A stretch of DNA of 32,558 bases from Comamonadaceae bacterium (GCA_021298995.1 JAJTGB010000002.1:1-32558), one strand, 5' to 3'. Positions 1 through 8,802 are shown, numbered from the stretch's first letter. Numbers and translations: made by a program. Notes: a model not told the origin generated them from the letters alone.

Positions 1-41
1 ATTCGGAGTTGCAATGGTGCGGCCAAGTTCCCTCGAATGTC

Positions 42-557
42 ATGTCAATTTACTGGGTCATCGCATATTTCTTGGTGCTCGCCCTCACCTTGATTTACAA
101 GACCCCCATTGTTCGGGGGCCTTGGCTTTTTTTACTCCGTTCTTTTTTCCCCAACTGGAAGTTTTTTCATACGGTGGGGTATGTGCCCCATCTGTATGCG
201 CGCGCCTCACAAGTGAGCGCAAACGGTGAACACACCTGGACCGCGTGGGAGCATCTTTACCCGCGTACCTCGCCCAGTTTTTGGCAACTTTTTCACAATC
301 CCCATACCAATTTGGGTTTGGCGCAACAAAATTTGATTGACCACTTCTGGGCCGACTTGAACGATGCGCCAGATGGCTCCGATCCTCGCAGCTTGGTCAC
401 TTACCAAATGGTGGCGCACTTCGTTCAAGGCGTTTTAAAAAACAAACACCCTCAGCATTCGCACAGCCAATTTGAGCTGCGCATGCTGCTGGACAACACC
501 ACAGGAACTGTTCACACCCACGTCATGATGACTTCGCCGGTCGAGGTGCTGTCGTGA
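42..557 (+). CDS. Hypothetical protein with one N-terminal membrane segment
   Basis: I do not recognise the family. From the ATG at 42 the protein is 171 residues. It opens with a hydrophobic segment (roughly residues 3-18, IYWVIAYFLVLALTLI), followed by a soluble part rich in aromatic residues, Trp and His, suggesting a membrane-anchored protein. The frame is open back to the left edge with a TTG at 9, so the true start may be further upstream or outside the window. ATG 42 is preferred because the membrane segment follows it directly, although no clear ribosome binding site precedes it. Its stop overlaps the GTG start of the next gene (GTGA at 554-557), so the two are probably translationally coupled and act together. 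A competing ATG at 14 lies in another frame whose translation does not look like a protein. Confidence 0.6.
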   Translation: MSIYWVIAYFLVLALTLIYKTPIVRGPWLFLLRSFFPNWKFFHTVGYVPHLYARASQVSANGEHTWTAWEHLYPRTSPSFWQLFHNPHTNLGLAQQNLIDHFWADLNDAPDGSDPRSLVTYQMVAHFVQGVLKNKHPQHSHSQFELRMLLDNTTGTVHTHVMMTSPVEVLS

Positions 558-1369
558 CACTCGACTGGACAATCCCGTTTGTTCTAAGCACACCCTGGGC
601 CATTCGTGCCATCGAGCTGCTGTTTGCTTTGTCTGCCGGCATTCAAACCCTGGAGTATTGGCGCATGCAAACCGCCATGCAAGGCAAGGGACTCTGGGTT
701 TGGTCAATACAGCGTCAAGATATTCCCACAGCTTGGGTACGCGAGGTCTTAGACAAGCTATTCACACCAACCATGTTCAGAGTTTTGCTGCTAACCAGGC
801 TGCTGGCATTGTTGAGCTTGCTTATGCAGGGCGGCAATTTATTGAACATTGGTTTTTTATTCGTGAGCAATTTGGCGGTACTCATTCGATGGCGTGGCGC
901 CTTCAATGGCGGTAGCGATTTCATGAGTTTGGTGGTGATCACGGGCCTCTTAATAGCTCAAGTGGCCAGTTGCTTCACGGACACGGAAATGGCTTGGCGC
1001 GCTGGATTTTGGTACATCACCATCCAGTCCATGACGTCTTATTTCATGTCAGGCTCGGTCAAATTGCTGCAACCCGAATGGCGCAATGGCAGTGCCATGA
1101 CCATCTTTTTAAACGCTGCCATTCATGGCCCTCTCCCTTCGGGGCATTGGCTGCGCAAGCCTTGGCTGGCCACCTCAGGCTCTTGGGCGTTTATAGTGTG
1201 GGAGTGTGCAGCGCCGCTTGCCTTGCTAGACGCCCGTTTGGCCTTGATTTTTTGCTTGATTGCTGCGCTGTTTCATTTTTTGGTCTTTTGGTTTTTTGGT
1301 TTGAACCGGTTTTTCTGGGCATGGGTAGCCACATTCCCTGCCATCGTTTGGTGCTCCGGTCAAATTTAA
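554..1369 (+). CDS. Multi-pass membrane protein, HTTM-like
   Basis: This 271-residue protein is mostly hydrophobic, with about six to eight predicted membrane segments spread over its length. The block NGGSDFM near residue 118, the stretch YFMSGSVKLLQPEWRNGSAM near residues 160-180, and the following WECAAPLALL segment resemble HTTM-domain membrane proteins (the family related to vitamin-K-dependent gamma-carboxylase). This assignment is by eye and the catalytic role is unknown. It starts with GTG overlapping the stop of the upstream gene by four bases, so the pair looks like a small operon whose 5' end may lie outside the window. A plain hypothetical integral membrane protein is the conservative alternative. 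Confidence 0.6.
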   Translation: MTLDWTIPFVLSTPWAIRAIELLFALSAGIQTLEYWRMQTAMQGKGLWVWSIQRQDIPTAWVREVLDKLFTPTMFRVLLLTRLLALLSLLMQGGNLLNIGFLFVSNLAVLIRWRGAFNGGSDFMSLVVITGLLIAQVASCFTDTEMAWRAGFWYITIQSMTSYFMSGSVKLLQPEWRNGSAMTIFLNAAIHGPLPSGHWLRKPWLATSGSWAFIVWECAAPLALLDARLALIFCLIAALFHFLVFWFFGLNRFFWAWVATFPAIVWCSGQI

Positions 1370-1387
1370 CAAGGCCATCCCTTTTGA

Positions 1388-1996
1388 CAAGCTATTCGCA
1401 ATGACAAACAACTCACACCCACTCGAACCAATCGCTCGACACAGCATTGGTCCATGACGCTGTTTCAGCATGATGGCCAAATAGCCACCACAGCCAGCGC
1501 TGTGTTTGCCATTCGCCGTGAAACCTGGCAATCGACAGAATTGAGTTTTCCCGACAAAAAACCAGCTTTGACATTGGTAAGGGCGGACACATCCAAGGCC
1601 CCCGAATGGACTCGGCGGTATGACATGCGCCCCCTCAAAGGCCTCATGATTGATGGCCAACAGCCTGACCATGCGCCCGATGCCGTCACAGAGTTTTGGA
1701 TTCAAGATGATCCGCCGCGGCCGCTCGATTTTTTATCACTCACCGCCATCTGCGACTCATTTGTGCCCCGAATCTTTGTGCGCAAAATGGGCAGGTACCC
1801 TGCAGGTACCATTTCACTCACCACGTACTTTCATGCAGACACCGCCTTGCTCAGCACCCAAGGCACACCTCACGTTTTGGGGCTGGCACGGGCTACCCGA
1901 TTTGGCTTGGGCTACCATGACCAGTCGGCTGAAATATGGAGCGACCAGCAACAGCTGCTGGCCACCAGCCACCAAGTGGTTTATTTCAAGGCTTGA
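1388..1996 (+). pseudogene. N-terminally truncated acyl-CoA thioesterase (TesB-like)
   Basis: The frame encodes the C-terminal part of a double-hotdog acyl-CoA thioesterase. It contains RTNRSTQHWSM, which in intact relatives lies at the end of the first hotdog, and the second-hotdog signature ending GYHDQSAEIW...LLATSHQVVYF. Such enzymes are usually about 260-280 residues. Here the frame opens only at 1388, after a TGA at 1385-1387, and the first ATG in it (1454) falls inside the conserved RTNRSTQHWSM motif. Just upstream, CAT CCC TTT plus a shifted GAC could be a remnant of the usual HPFD start region. Roughly 75 residues seem to be missing, consistent with an internal deletion plus a frame change. 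A shorter protein from ATG 1454 (180 residues) could still be made, but it would lack half the fold. The 3' end overlaps the convergent fdsA stop by 16 bases. Confidence 0.6.
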
Positions 1997-4839
1997 AAAA
2001 ACCCAAGCGATGCGGCCAATTGACCGCCCGCCTCGACCGAAATAGCGCAGTATTTGAATTCTGGTATTTTTCCAAACGGATCGAGTGCGGCATTGGTCAA
2101 CAAGTTGGCTGCCGCTTCGTAATAGGCAAAAGGCATGAATACTGCACCCTGGGGTGTGCCATCATCGCGCCTCACCGCCAAACTCACTTCGCCTCGGCGC
2201 GATTTGAGGGTAATGACATCGCCCGCACTGACACCCAAGGCCACTAAATCGGCACCACACATCGATGCTGTTGCTTCGGGTTCAATGGCATCCAGCACCT
2301 TGGCACGCCTGGTCATGCTGCCGGTGTGCCAATGCTCTAGCTGCCTGCCAGTAATGAGCACAAAGGGGAACTGAGCATCAGGCCGCTCGTTGGCTGAAAT
2401 GATGTCTGCAGGAACCAAATTGACACGGCCATCGGCAGTTGCAAATTGTTCTTTGAACACCGTGGGCTCACCAGGGTCCTCTTCTGTGAGGCATGGATAC
2501 GTGACGCTAGACTCGCGCACCAAGCGATCCCATGAAATGCCGCTGATCACCTCGTGCATGGCTTGGCGCATTTCTTCGTAAACCGCGGCCACCCCATGGT
2601 GCTCGCCTGCATACTGCCAATTCAAACCCATGCCTTTGGCAATTTGCTGAATGATCCACAAATCGGCTTTGGCTTGTCCGGGTGCTTCTACAGCCTGTCG
2701 CCCCATTTGCACCATGCGGTCGGTGTTGGTCACTGTGCCTGTTTTTTCAGGCCATGCTGTTGCTGGCAAAACCACATCGGCCAACCACGCCGTTTCTGTC
2801 ATGAAGATATCTTGCACCACCAAGTGCTCCAGTGAAGCCAGCGCATGGCGTGCATGGTTCAAATCAGGATCGCTCATGGCGGGGTTCTCACCCATGATGT
2901 ACATCCCGCGCACTTTGTGCGGATCGGCGTCATCGGCCAAGGCCTTTTGCATGATTTCAACCACGGTGTACCCGGGCTGCTTGTCGAGGGGTGAGTTCCA
3001 AAAATTTTCAAACCAATCATGCGCGTCTGGGTTGCTAACGCGTTGATAGTTGGGGTACATCATGGGAATGAGACCCGCATCGCTGGCACCCTGCACATTG
3101 TTTTGGCCCCGCAGTGGATGCAGGCCAGAGCCAGGTTTACCAATTTGTCCGGTGACCGTCACCAGGGCAATGAGGCAACGTGCATTGTCTGTGCCGTGCA
3201 CGTGCTGGCTGATGCCCATGCCCCAAAGAACCATGGCCGATTTGCTGCGAGCAAATTCCCGCGCCACTTCCCGCAGGGTTTCAGCAGGGATGCCGCAAAT
3301 GGGCGCCATGGCTTCAGGACTGTAGCCTTGAATGTTTTGCTTCAGCGCTTCGTAGTTGTTGGCGCGCGTTTGAATAAACTCTTGATCGGCCAAGCCCTCT
3401 TCAATCACGGTATAGATGAGGGCATTGAGCATGGCCACATCGGTATCGGGCTTGAATTGCAAGTTGCGCCAAGCATGCTTGCCAATGTCAGTGATGCGAG
3501 GATCGGCCAACACTATTTTGGCGCCGTGCTTGGCAGCGTTTTTCATCCACGTAGCCGCTACGGGGTGGTTGGCCGTGGGGTTGGAGCCAATGATAAAAAT
3601 GAGGCCTGCGTGTTCAACATCGTTCACCTGATTGCTCACAGCCGCCGAGCCCACGCCCTCGAGTAGCGCAGAAACACTGGAGGCATGGCACAAGCGAGTG
3701 CAATGATCGACATTGTTGGATCCAAATCCGGTGCGAACCAACTTTTGAAACAGGTAGGCTTCTTCGTTGCTGCCTTTGGCAGAGCCAAAGCCTGCCAAGG
3801 ATTTAGGGCCATGCGTATCACGCAGCTGCTTTAACTTGCCCGCGCCTAGGGCCAATGCTTCGTCCCAAGTGGCTTCTCTGAACACAGAAGACCAATCTGC
3901 TGCATTGCGATTCAATGAGCCAATTAACGCCGGATCTTTGGCCATGCCCGCTTTGCGAATGAGCGGCACCGTGAGACGTTGTGGGTGCTGAATGTAGTCA
4001 AAGCCAAACCGACCCTTGACACACAAACGCTGGTGATTGGCCGGACCATCGCGCCCCTCCACGCTCACTATTTTGTTGTCTTTCACGTTGTAGGTGAGCA
4101 AACAACCCACACCACAAAATGGACACACAGAATCGACCTTTTTGTCGACCACTTGCGATCCCATTTGCGTCTTGGGCATGAGAGCGCCTGTTGGGCAGGC
4201 CTGCACGCATTCGCCGCAGGCCACACAACTGCTGCTGCCCATGCTGTCTTCAAGGTCAAACACAATTTGGCTGCTGGCACCGCGGTGCGCATAACCAATG
4301 ACGTCGTTCACCTGCTCTTCGCGGCAAGCGCGCACACATCGGTTGCACTGAATACAGGCATCGAGATTGACTGCCATGGCCGGATGCGACACATCACACG
4401 CAGGCAACTCTCGGCGCAAACTCTTTAACTCTGGTCGTACGGTCACATTCAATTTGTGGGCCCAGTCACTCAGCTCGCCATGCTGCCCCTGCTCTGTCCA
4501 TTTGTAGCCCTCATCGGGCATGTCAGACAACAACAACTCAAGCACCATCTCTTGGCTTTTCTGAGCGCGCAAACTTTGGCTCAAAACTTCTAGCCCTGGC
4601 GCAACGTTGCGACAGCAACTGGGAGCCAGCGTTCTCTCGCCTTTGATTTCCACCACACACGCGCGGCAGTTGCCATCTGCGCGCATGCCTTCTTTGTAGC
4701 AAAGGTGCGGAATGTCAACGCCATGGCGCTTGGCCGCATTGAGGATGGACTCACCTTCAAAGCCCATCACAGTTTGATCGTTGAGCTTGAATTCAATTTT
4801 TTGGGGGGCCATTAATTTTGGCGACAAAGGGGCATTCAT
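1981..4839 (-). CDS. fdsA: NAD-dependent formate dehydrogenase, molybdenum catalytic subunit
   Basis: This is the catalytic subunit oxidising formate to CO2 in the cytoplasm and passing electrons to the diaphorase subunit encoded just upstream. The 952 residues show a NuoG-like N-terminal module: a [2Fe-2S] site (Cys47, 58, 61, 75), then two ferredoxin-type clusters (CIQCNRC around 162-172 and CVACGEC around 205-215). The molybdopterin domain follows, with its own [4Fe-4S] (CPFCGVGC 239-246 and Cys273). The active site reads TRLCHASS, with Cys384-His385, so this is a cysteine enzyme rather than a selenocysteine one. A C-terminal molybdopterin dinucleotide-binding domain is present (RQLEHWHTGSMTRRA). 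Length and order match FdsA/Fdh1-type enzymes. The ATG follows the TGA of the fused diaphorase gene directly (TGAATG), indicating coupled translation. The sulfurtransferase FdhD (FdsC) and FdsD are not found next to it. Confidence 0.95.
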   Translation of the reverse strand: MNAPLSPKLMAPQKIEFKLNDQTVMGFEGESILNAAKRHGVDIPHLCYKEGMRADGNCRACVVEIKGERTLAPSCCRNVAPGLEVLSQSLRAQKSQEMVLELLLSDMPDEGYKWTEQGQHGELSDWAHKLNVTVRPELKSLRRELPACDVSHPAMAVNLDACIQCNRCVRACREEQVNDVIGYAHRGASSQIVFDLEDSMGSSSCVACGECVQACPTGALMPKTQMGSQVVDKKVDSVCPFCGVGCLLTYNVKDNKIVSVEGRDGPANHQRLCVKGRFGFDYIQHPQRLTVPLIRKAGMAKDPALIGSLNRNAADWSSVFREATWDEALALGAGKLKQLRDTHGPKSLAGFGSAKGSNEEAYLFQKLVRTGFGSNNVDHCTRLCHASSVSALLEGVGSAAVSNQVNDVEHAGLIFIIGSNPTANHPVAATWMKNAAKHGAKIVLADPRITDIGKHAWRNLQFKPDTDVAMLNALIYTVIEEGLADQEFIQTRANNYEALKQNIQGYSPEAMAPICGIPAETLREVAREFARSKSAMVLWGMGISQHVHGTDNARCLIALVTVTGQIGKPGSGLHPLRGQNNVQGASDAGLIPMMYPNYQRVSNPDAHDWFENFWNSPLDKQPGYTVVEIMQKALADDADPHKVRGMYIMGENPAMSDPDLNHARHALASLEHLVVQDIFMTETAWLADVVLPATAWPEKTGTVTNTDRMVQMGRQAVEAPGQAKADLWIIQQIAKGMGLNWQYAGEHHGVAAVYEEMRQAMHEVISGISWDRLVRESSVTYPCLTEEDPGEPTVFKEQFATADGRVNLVPADIISANERPDAQFPFVLITGRQLEHWHTGSMTRRAKVLDAIEPEATASMCGADLVALGVSAGDVITLKSRRGEVSLAVRRDDGTPQGAVFMPFAYYEAAANLLTNAALDPFGKIPEFKYCAISVEAGGQLAASLGFFQALK

Positions 4840-6570
4840 TCAAATGACCTCTTGTGGAAAATACTTTTGAACACAGCGCACTGGGTTGGGCGCTGCTTGA
4901 CCCAGGCCACAAATGGAAGCATCGATCATCACTTGGTTCAGATCTTCTAGGGTGCCAAGGTCCCACACCGGTGCTTGCATCAGTTGCACTGCTTTGGCGG
5001 TTCCCACACGACACGGGGTGCACTGCCCGCAGCTTTCATGCTCAAAAAACTTCATCATGTTGAGTGCGGCATGGCGCGCTGAATCTTGCTGGCCCAACAC
5101 AATCACAGCAGCCGAGCCAATGAAGCAGCCATAGGGTTGAAGGGTGTCAAAGTCGAGTGGAATGTCTTGAAGCGATGCCGGCAAAATACCGCCTGACGCA
5201 CCGCCAGGCAAATATGCATAAAGAGTGTGACCGTCTTGCATGCCACCACAATACTCGTCAATGAGCTCGGCCACGGTAATGCCAGCCGGTGCCAATTTGA
5301 CACCTGGTTTTTTGACGCGACCACTCACGCTGAAACTGCGCAAACCCTGGCGATTGTGGCGACCAAAGCCAGAGAACCATTGGGGCCCCTTGGTCACAAT
5401 ATCGCGCACCCAATAAAGCGTTTCAAAGTTGTGTTCCAAAGTGGGCCGGCCAAACAAACCCACTTGGGCAATGTAAGGTGGGCGCATGCGCGGCTCACCC
5501 CGCTTGCCCTCAATGCTTTCAATCATGGCCGATTCTTCACCGCAAATGTAGGCACCTGCACCGCGGCGAAGTTCAATAAGAGGCAACTCCACCGGTGGGT
5601 TGGCTTGGAGCTTTTCTAGTTCTTGGCTTAAAACTTGACGGCAGGCATGATATTCATCGCGCAAGTAAATGTAGATGGCCTCAATGCCCACCACATGGGC
5701 GGCCACCAGCATGCCTTCTAAAAAGCGGTGAGGATCGCGCTCCAAATACGTTCTGTCTTTGAAGGTACCGGGCTCGCCTTCGTCAATGTTGACAGCCATG
5801 AGCCTAGGCGCCGCTTGTTCACGCACAATGCGCCACTTGCGCCCTGCTGGAAAACCAGCGCCACCCAAGCCACGCAAACCAGAATCTTCCATGGCTTTGA
5901 GAACGGCTTGCGCGTCGAGCTTGCCGCTAACCAGGTCCTTAAGCGTGGCATAACCGCCATCGGCCACGTAGGCCGCCAAGTCGATGTAGTCAGGCGCCAC
6001 GGGCTGAAAGCTTTGCGACTGCACAGCTTGCATGACTTTTTCTGAAGTGGCATGCCCAATTTCATGTTGGTGAACCACCGCCACAGGCGCTTGCTCGCAT
6101 CGTCCCACGCATGGCGCGGCAACCACGTTGATGTTGTCTGTACCCAGCGATGCTTTGAGTTGCCTCAGCAGAGTCGATGCGCCAGCCATGTCACAACTGA
6201 GGCCATCGCACACGCGCAGGGTGAAACGAGGCGATTCTTGTCCTTCGCCAATGATTTCAAAGTGGTGATAAAAAGTAGCCACCTCATACACTTCCGCCAT
6301 GGCCAGGTTCATGAGTTTGGCCAAGGCCACCAAGTGGCGCTCGTGCAATCCTCTAAATTTATCGTTGATTTTGTGAAGATGCTCTATGAGCAAATCGCGG
6401 CGTTGTTGCAAGACTTTGTCATCCATTTGCAACAAGGCAAGCACTTCACGCAGCGAAGCATCATCTGCTTGACGCCCTTTGAGTTGGCTCTTTTGACGGA
6501 TCTTCATGCTCATGTCTTCGACACTGGCAAAAGCAACGACAGAAAGTGATTTAGATTTTTGGGTGTCCAT
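4840..6570 (-). CDS. fdsB: Formate dehydrogenase diaphorase subunit, FdsG-FdsB fusion
   Basis: This 576-residue protein joins two parts that are separate in the well-studied FdsABG enzymes. Residues about 40-180 are a NuoE/FdsG thioredoxin-like domain with the four [2Fe-2S] cysteines (Cys121, Cys126, Cys154, Cys158). The rest is NuoF/FdsB: a glycine-rich NADH/FMN region (GLRGLGGAGFPAG and NIDEGEPGTFKDR) and a C-terminal [4Fe-4S] motif (ESCGQCTPCRVG, plus a later Cys). It should accept electrons from FdsA and reduce NAD+. The first ATG gives a lysine- and serine-rich N-terminal tail of about 20 residues. Met20 or Met22 are possible later starts and no strong ribosome binding site decides between them. 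It is the first gene of the operon, transcribed away from yghU across a 165-base intergenic region. Confidence 0.92.
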   Translation of the reverse strand: MDTQKSKSLSVVAFASVEDMSMKIRQKSQLKGRQADDASLREVLALLQMDDKVLQQRRDLLIEHLHKINDKFRGLHERHLVALAKLMNLAMAEVYEVATFYHHFEIIGEGQESPRFTLRVCDGLSCDMAGASTLLRQLKASLGTDNINVVAAPCVGRCEQAPVAVVHQHEIGHATSEKVMQAVQSQSFQPVAPDYIDLAAYVADGGYATLKDLVSGKLDAQAVLKAMEDSGLRGLGGAGFPAGRKWRIVREQAAPRLMAVNIDEGEPGTFKDRTYLERDPHRFLEGMLVAAHVVGIEAIYIYLRDEYHACRQVLSQELEKLQANPPVELPLIELRRGAGAYICGEESAMIESIEGKRGEPRMRPPYIAQVGLFGRPTLEHNFETLYWVRDIVTKGPQWFSGFGRHNRQGLRSFSVSGRVKKPGVKLAPAGITVAELIDEYCGGMQDGHTLYAYLPGGASGGILPASLQDIPLDFDTLQPYGCFIGSAAVIVLGQQDSARHAALNMMKFFEHESCGQCTPCRVGTAKAVQLMQAPVWDLGTLEDLNQVMIDASICGLGQAAPNPVRCVQKYFPQEVI

Positions 6571-6735
6571 GCAGGTGAGATTTTATTTGTTCATCTGATT
6601 TAAATATTAGAGTAAGCCAATTCTTTTGGAGTTAGCTTTGAAAAACCTTCAAAATGTCCTTTTTGTGCCTCATGCCATGTTTCAAATCACCCTGATCTCG
6701 TGTAACCTCACGTTCTTGTTTTAAGAGAGATTGTC

Positions 6736-7608
6736 ATGTCAGACACGCTTTACATTCCCCCCAAAGTTTGGACTTGGACCAAAGCCAATGGCGGTCGATT
6801 TGCCAATATCAATCGACCTGTTTCAGGACCTACCCACGAGCTAGAACTGCCTCGAGGCAAACACCCCCTTCAACTTTATTCCTTGGGCACACCCAATGGC
6901 ATCAAAGTGACGGTCATGCTCGAAGAGTTGTTGGCATTGGGCCATCAAGGCGCCGAATACGACGCATGGCTCATTCGCATCAATGAAGGCATGCAATTTA
7001 GCAGCGGCTTTGTGGGCGTCAATCCCAACTCCAAAATTCCAGCCTTGATGGACTACAGCACGCCACAGCCCCAACGTGTCTTTGAATCAGGATCCATCCT
7101 GTTTTATTTGGCTGAAAAATTCAAAGCCTTTTTGCCCACCGACATTGCCAAACGCACCGAGTGCATGTCTTGGCTCATGTGGCAAATGGGAAGCGCCCCT
7201 TATTTGGGTGGTGGCTTTGGCCACTTTTACGCTTATGCGCCTACCAAAATTGAATACGCCATTGATCGCTTTGCCATGGAAGTGAAGCGCGAGCTCGATG
7301 TCTTGAATCAAAGACTCGCCCAAAACCGATTTGTAGGCGGTGATGATTACACCATTGCAGACATGGCCATTTGGCCTTGGTATGGCAGCTTGGCCAAAGG
7401 CGAACGCTATGAATCAGGGGAGTTTTTGCAAGTTCACGAATACACCCATGTGATTCGCTGGGCCGACGAAATTGAGGCGCGCCCTGCTGTTCAACGAGGC
7501 CGCATGGTCAATCGGGTCATGGGGCCCTTGAGCATGCAGCTGCACGAACGCCATGATGCCAGCGACTTTGACTTGCGCACGCAAGACAAACTTCAGAAAA
7601 CAGATTGA
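6736..7608 (+). CDS. yghU: Glutathione-dependent disulfide-bond oxidoreductase YghU
   Basis: This 290-residue protein belongs to the glutathione S-transferase superfamily and closely resembles E. coli YghU over its full length. Shared blocks include FANINRPVSGPTHE, KHPLQLYSLGTPNG, VNPNSKIPAL, VFESGSILFYLAEKF and the near-C-terminal LHERHDASDF. The N-terminal thioredoxin fold covers about residues 40-130 and the helical domain the remainder. YghU-type enzymes bind two glutathiones and reduce disulfides and some peroxides in the cytoplasm. The ATG is preceded by AAGAGAGA, a reasonable ribosome binding site. The gene stands alone, divergent from the formate dehydrogenase operon and convergent with the fatty-acid-hydroxylase gene. 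Confidence in the family is high; the physiological substrate is unknown. Confidence 0.93.
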   Translation: MSDTLYIPPKVWTWTKANGGRFANINRPVSGPTHELELPRGKHPLQLYSLGTPNGIKVTVMLEELLALGHQGAEYDAWLIRINEGMQFSSGFVGVNPNSKIPALMDYSTPQPQRVFESGSILFYLAEKFKAFLPTDIAKRTECMSWLMWQMGSAPYLGGGFGHFYAYAPTKIEYAIDRFAMEVKRELDVLNQRLAQNRFVGGDDYTIADMAIWPWYGSLAKGERYESGEFLQVHEYTHVIRWADEIEARPAVQRGRMVNRVMGPLSMQLHERHDASDFDLRTQDKLQKTD

Positions 7609-7616
7609 CGCATGAA

Positions 7617-7644
7617 CAAAGCGAAGCGCTGAGTCAGTGCTTTG
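7617..7644. terminator. Possible hairpin between convergent yghU and desaturase genes
   Basis: CAAAGC at 7617-7622 and GCTTTG at 7639-7644 can pair. An inner alternative stem also exists (AGCGCT with AGTGCT, one G-T pair, loop GAGTC). It sits between two converging genes, where a two-way terminator is expected, but there is no T tract on either side. It also includes the last codons of the minus-strand gene. Weak call. Confidence 0.25.
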
Positions 7645-8515
7645 CTACGGGTTCATCTTCCGTGTAGATTTTCCCGCCCTTCTTCAAGGCAGAAAATTCG
7701 CGCTTTGACTGAAATAGAGGAAAGAACATTTGGTGGTACCAGTGTTCTTGTCCAAACAGCTGATCGTCTTTCAAACCCACTTGCTTGGGATACTTGCGCG
7801 TGATGTGCGCAGAGCCAAAAATGATGTCCCAAATGAACAAGAGGTTGCCAAAGTTGCCCTTGTAATGTCCCACCCCATCTTTTTGCGTAATGGCATGGTG
7901 CGCCCAATGGGTGGCGGGGGTTGAGATGGTTCGCTCCAGAACCCACATGAGCGGACGCAGCGCGCGAATTTTGTAAATCGGCTCGTCCCAACGCCAAGCG
8001 CAGTGGGCACCCATGATCACGCTGAGCTTGACCACCACATACAAGGCATACACCATGCCACTGACACCCATGTAAAGCAAAGCGCCTGCAAACCACAGGC
8101 CGGGCATCATGAGGTAGTAAAAGAAATTATTGCGGTAAGTAATGCGAATGCTCATGTAAGCCGCGGAGTGATGCGCGCGGTGCAAAGGCCAAAGCAGAGG
8201 CGAGTGCGACAAGCGATGCCACCAGTATTGCGTGAGGTCGTCGCACAACAGCAATATACCCACCATGGCCCACCATGGCCAATCTGTGAGCACGTCTTTG
8301 TACTCTGGCGCCAACCAAGCGCCTAATTTGGCCGTCGTGAGCATGGCCAAGGGCTGGGTGATGGCCACCAAGCTCAAAAACATGAACAGTTCTAACTTGG
8401 TATCGTTGGCAGTGGCCGTGACGGTGTTTTGATAGCGGCGGCTGATCAGTTCCATGGCCGCAAATCCCAGAATCATGCTGAGCACCAGGATGTTCTGAAT
8501 TTGCGTGGCGGTCAT
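7634..8515 (-). CDS. Fatty acid hydroxylase / sterol desaturase family protein
   Basis: A 293-residue integral membrane di-iron enzyme. It shows the histidine boxes of the superfamily: HRLSH at 100-104, HRAHH at 112-116 and THWAHH at 202-207. About four hydrophobic segments (near 8-25, 45-62, 82-95 and 135-170) would place the boxes on the cytoplasmic face. These proteins hydroxylate or desaturate lipids, sterol-like compounds or carotenoids; the substrate cannot be read from sequence. The gene lies six bases downstream of the glutaredoxin gene on the same strand, so the two probably share a transcript. Because the organism makes carotenoids, a carotenoid or membrane-lipid substrate is possible but unproven. 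Confidence 0.88.
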   Translation of the reverse strand: MTATQIQNILVLSMILGFAAMELISRRYQNTVTATANDTKLELFMFLSLVAITQPLAMLTTAKLGAWLAPEYKDVLTDWPWWAMVGILLLCDDLTQYWWHRLSHSPLLWPLHRAHHSAAYMSIRITYRNNFFYYLMMPGLWFAGALLYMGVSGMVYALYVVVKLSVIMGAHCAWRWDEPIYKIRALRPLMWVLERTISTPATHWAHHAITQKDGVGHYKGNFGNLLFIWDIIFGSAHITRKYPKQVGLKDDQLFGQEHWYHQMFFPLFQSKREFSALKKGGKIYTEDEPVAKH

Positions 8516-8521
8516 TTGAAA

Positions 8522-8761
8522 TTAACCCAGTTGAGCCAAAGCGGCCTGCAAACCAGCCAAACCACCCACCCGCTGATCGTTGATGAAAACTTGCGGCATT
8601 TGACGCACAGCTGGCCCACACTTTTCATAAAAAGCCATGCGCTCTGCTTCGTCGTCAATTTTGATTTCTTCGTAAGCCAAAGATTTGGATTTGAGAATCA
8701 TTTTGACTGACTCGCATTGGGGGCAAGCCGATTTCGAATAGACAACAATTTTGAGGCTCAT
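8522..8761 (-). CDS. Glutaredoxin family protein
   Basis: A 79-residue glutaredoxin/NrdH-like protein from the ATG at 8761. It has a beta strand (KIVVYSK), the redox motif C-P-Q-C at residues 13-16, the cis-proline region QMPQVFIND and the GG motif (VGGLAGL) expected for glutathione binding. It should catalyse thiol-disulfide exchange in the cytoplasm. A longer reading from TTG 8782 adds seven residues (LYPAKP) with no family support, so the ATG is preferred. The fatty-acid-hydroxylase gene follows six bases after its stop, suggesting one operon. A candidate promoter lies at 8803-8832. Confidence 0.88.
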   Translation of the reverse strand: MSLKIVVYSKSACPQCESVKMILKSKSLAYEEIKIDDEAERMAFYEKCGPAVRQMPQVFINDQRVGGLAGLQAALAQLG

Positions 8762-8802
8762 AGGCTTGGCAGGGTATAACAAAGAATGGGGTGCAGAGTG
8801 AA

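Noticed and set aside
1401-1460. ATG at 1401 as the start of the thioesterase
   Set aside because: It is in a different frame from the conserved RTNRSTQHWSM region (53 bases before ATG 1454), so it cannot start that protein without a frameshift.
6680-6708. Possible yghU promoter TTTCAA-N17-TAACCT
   Set aside because: Both hexamers are poor matches and similar pairs are easily found by chance in the 165-base region; no clear promoter for fdsB was found either.
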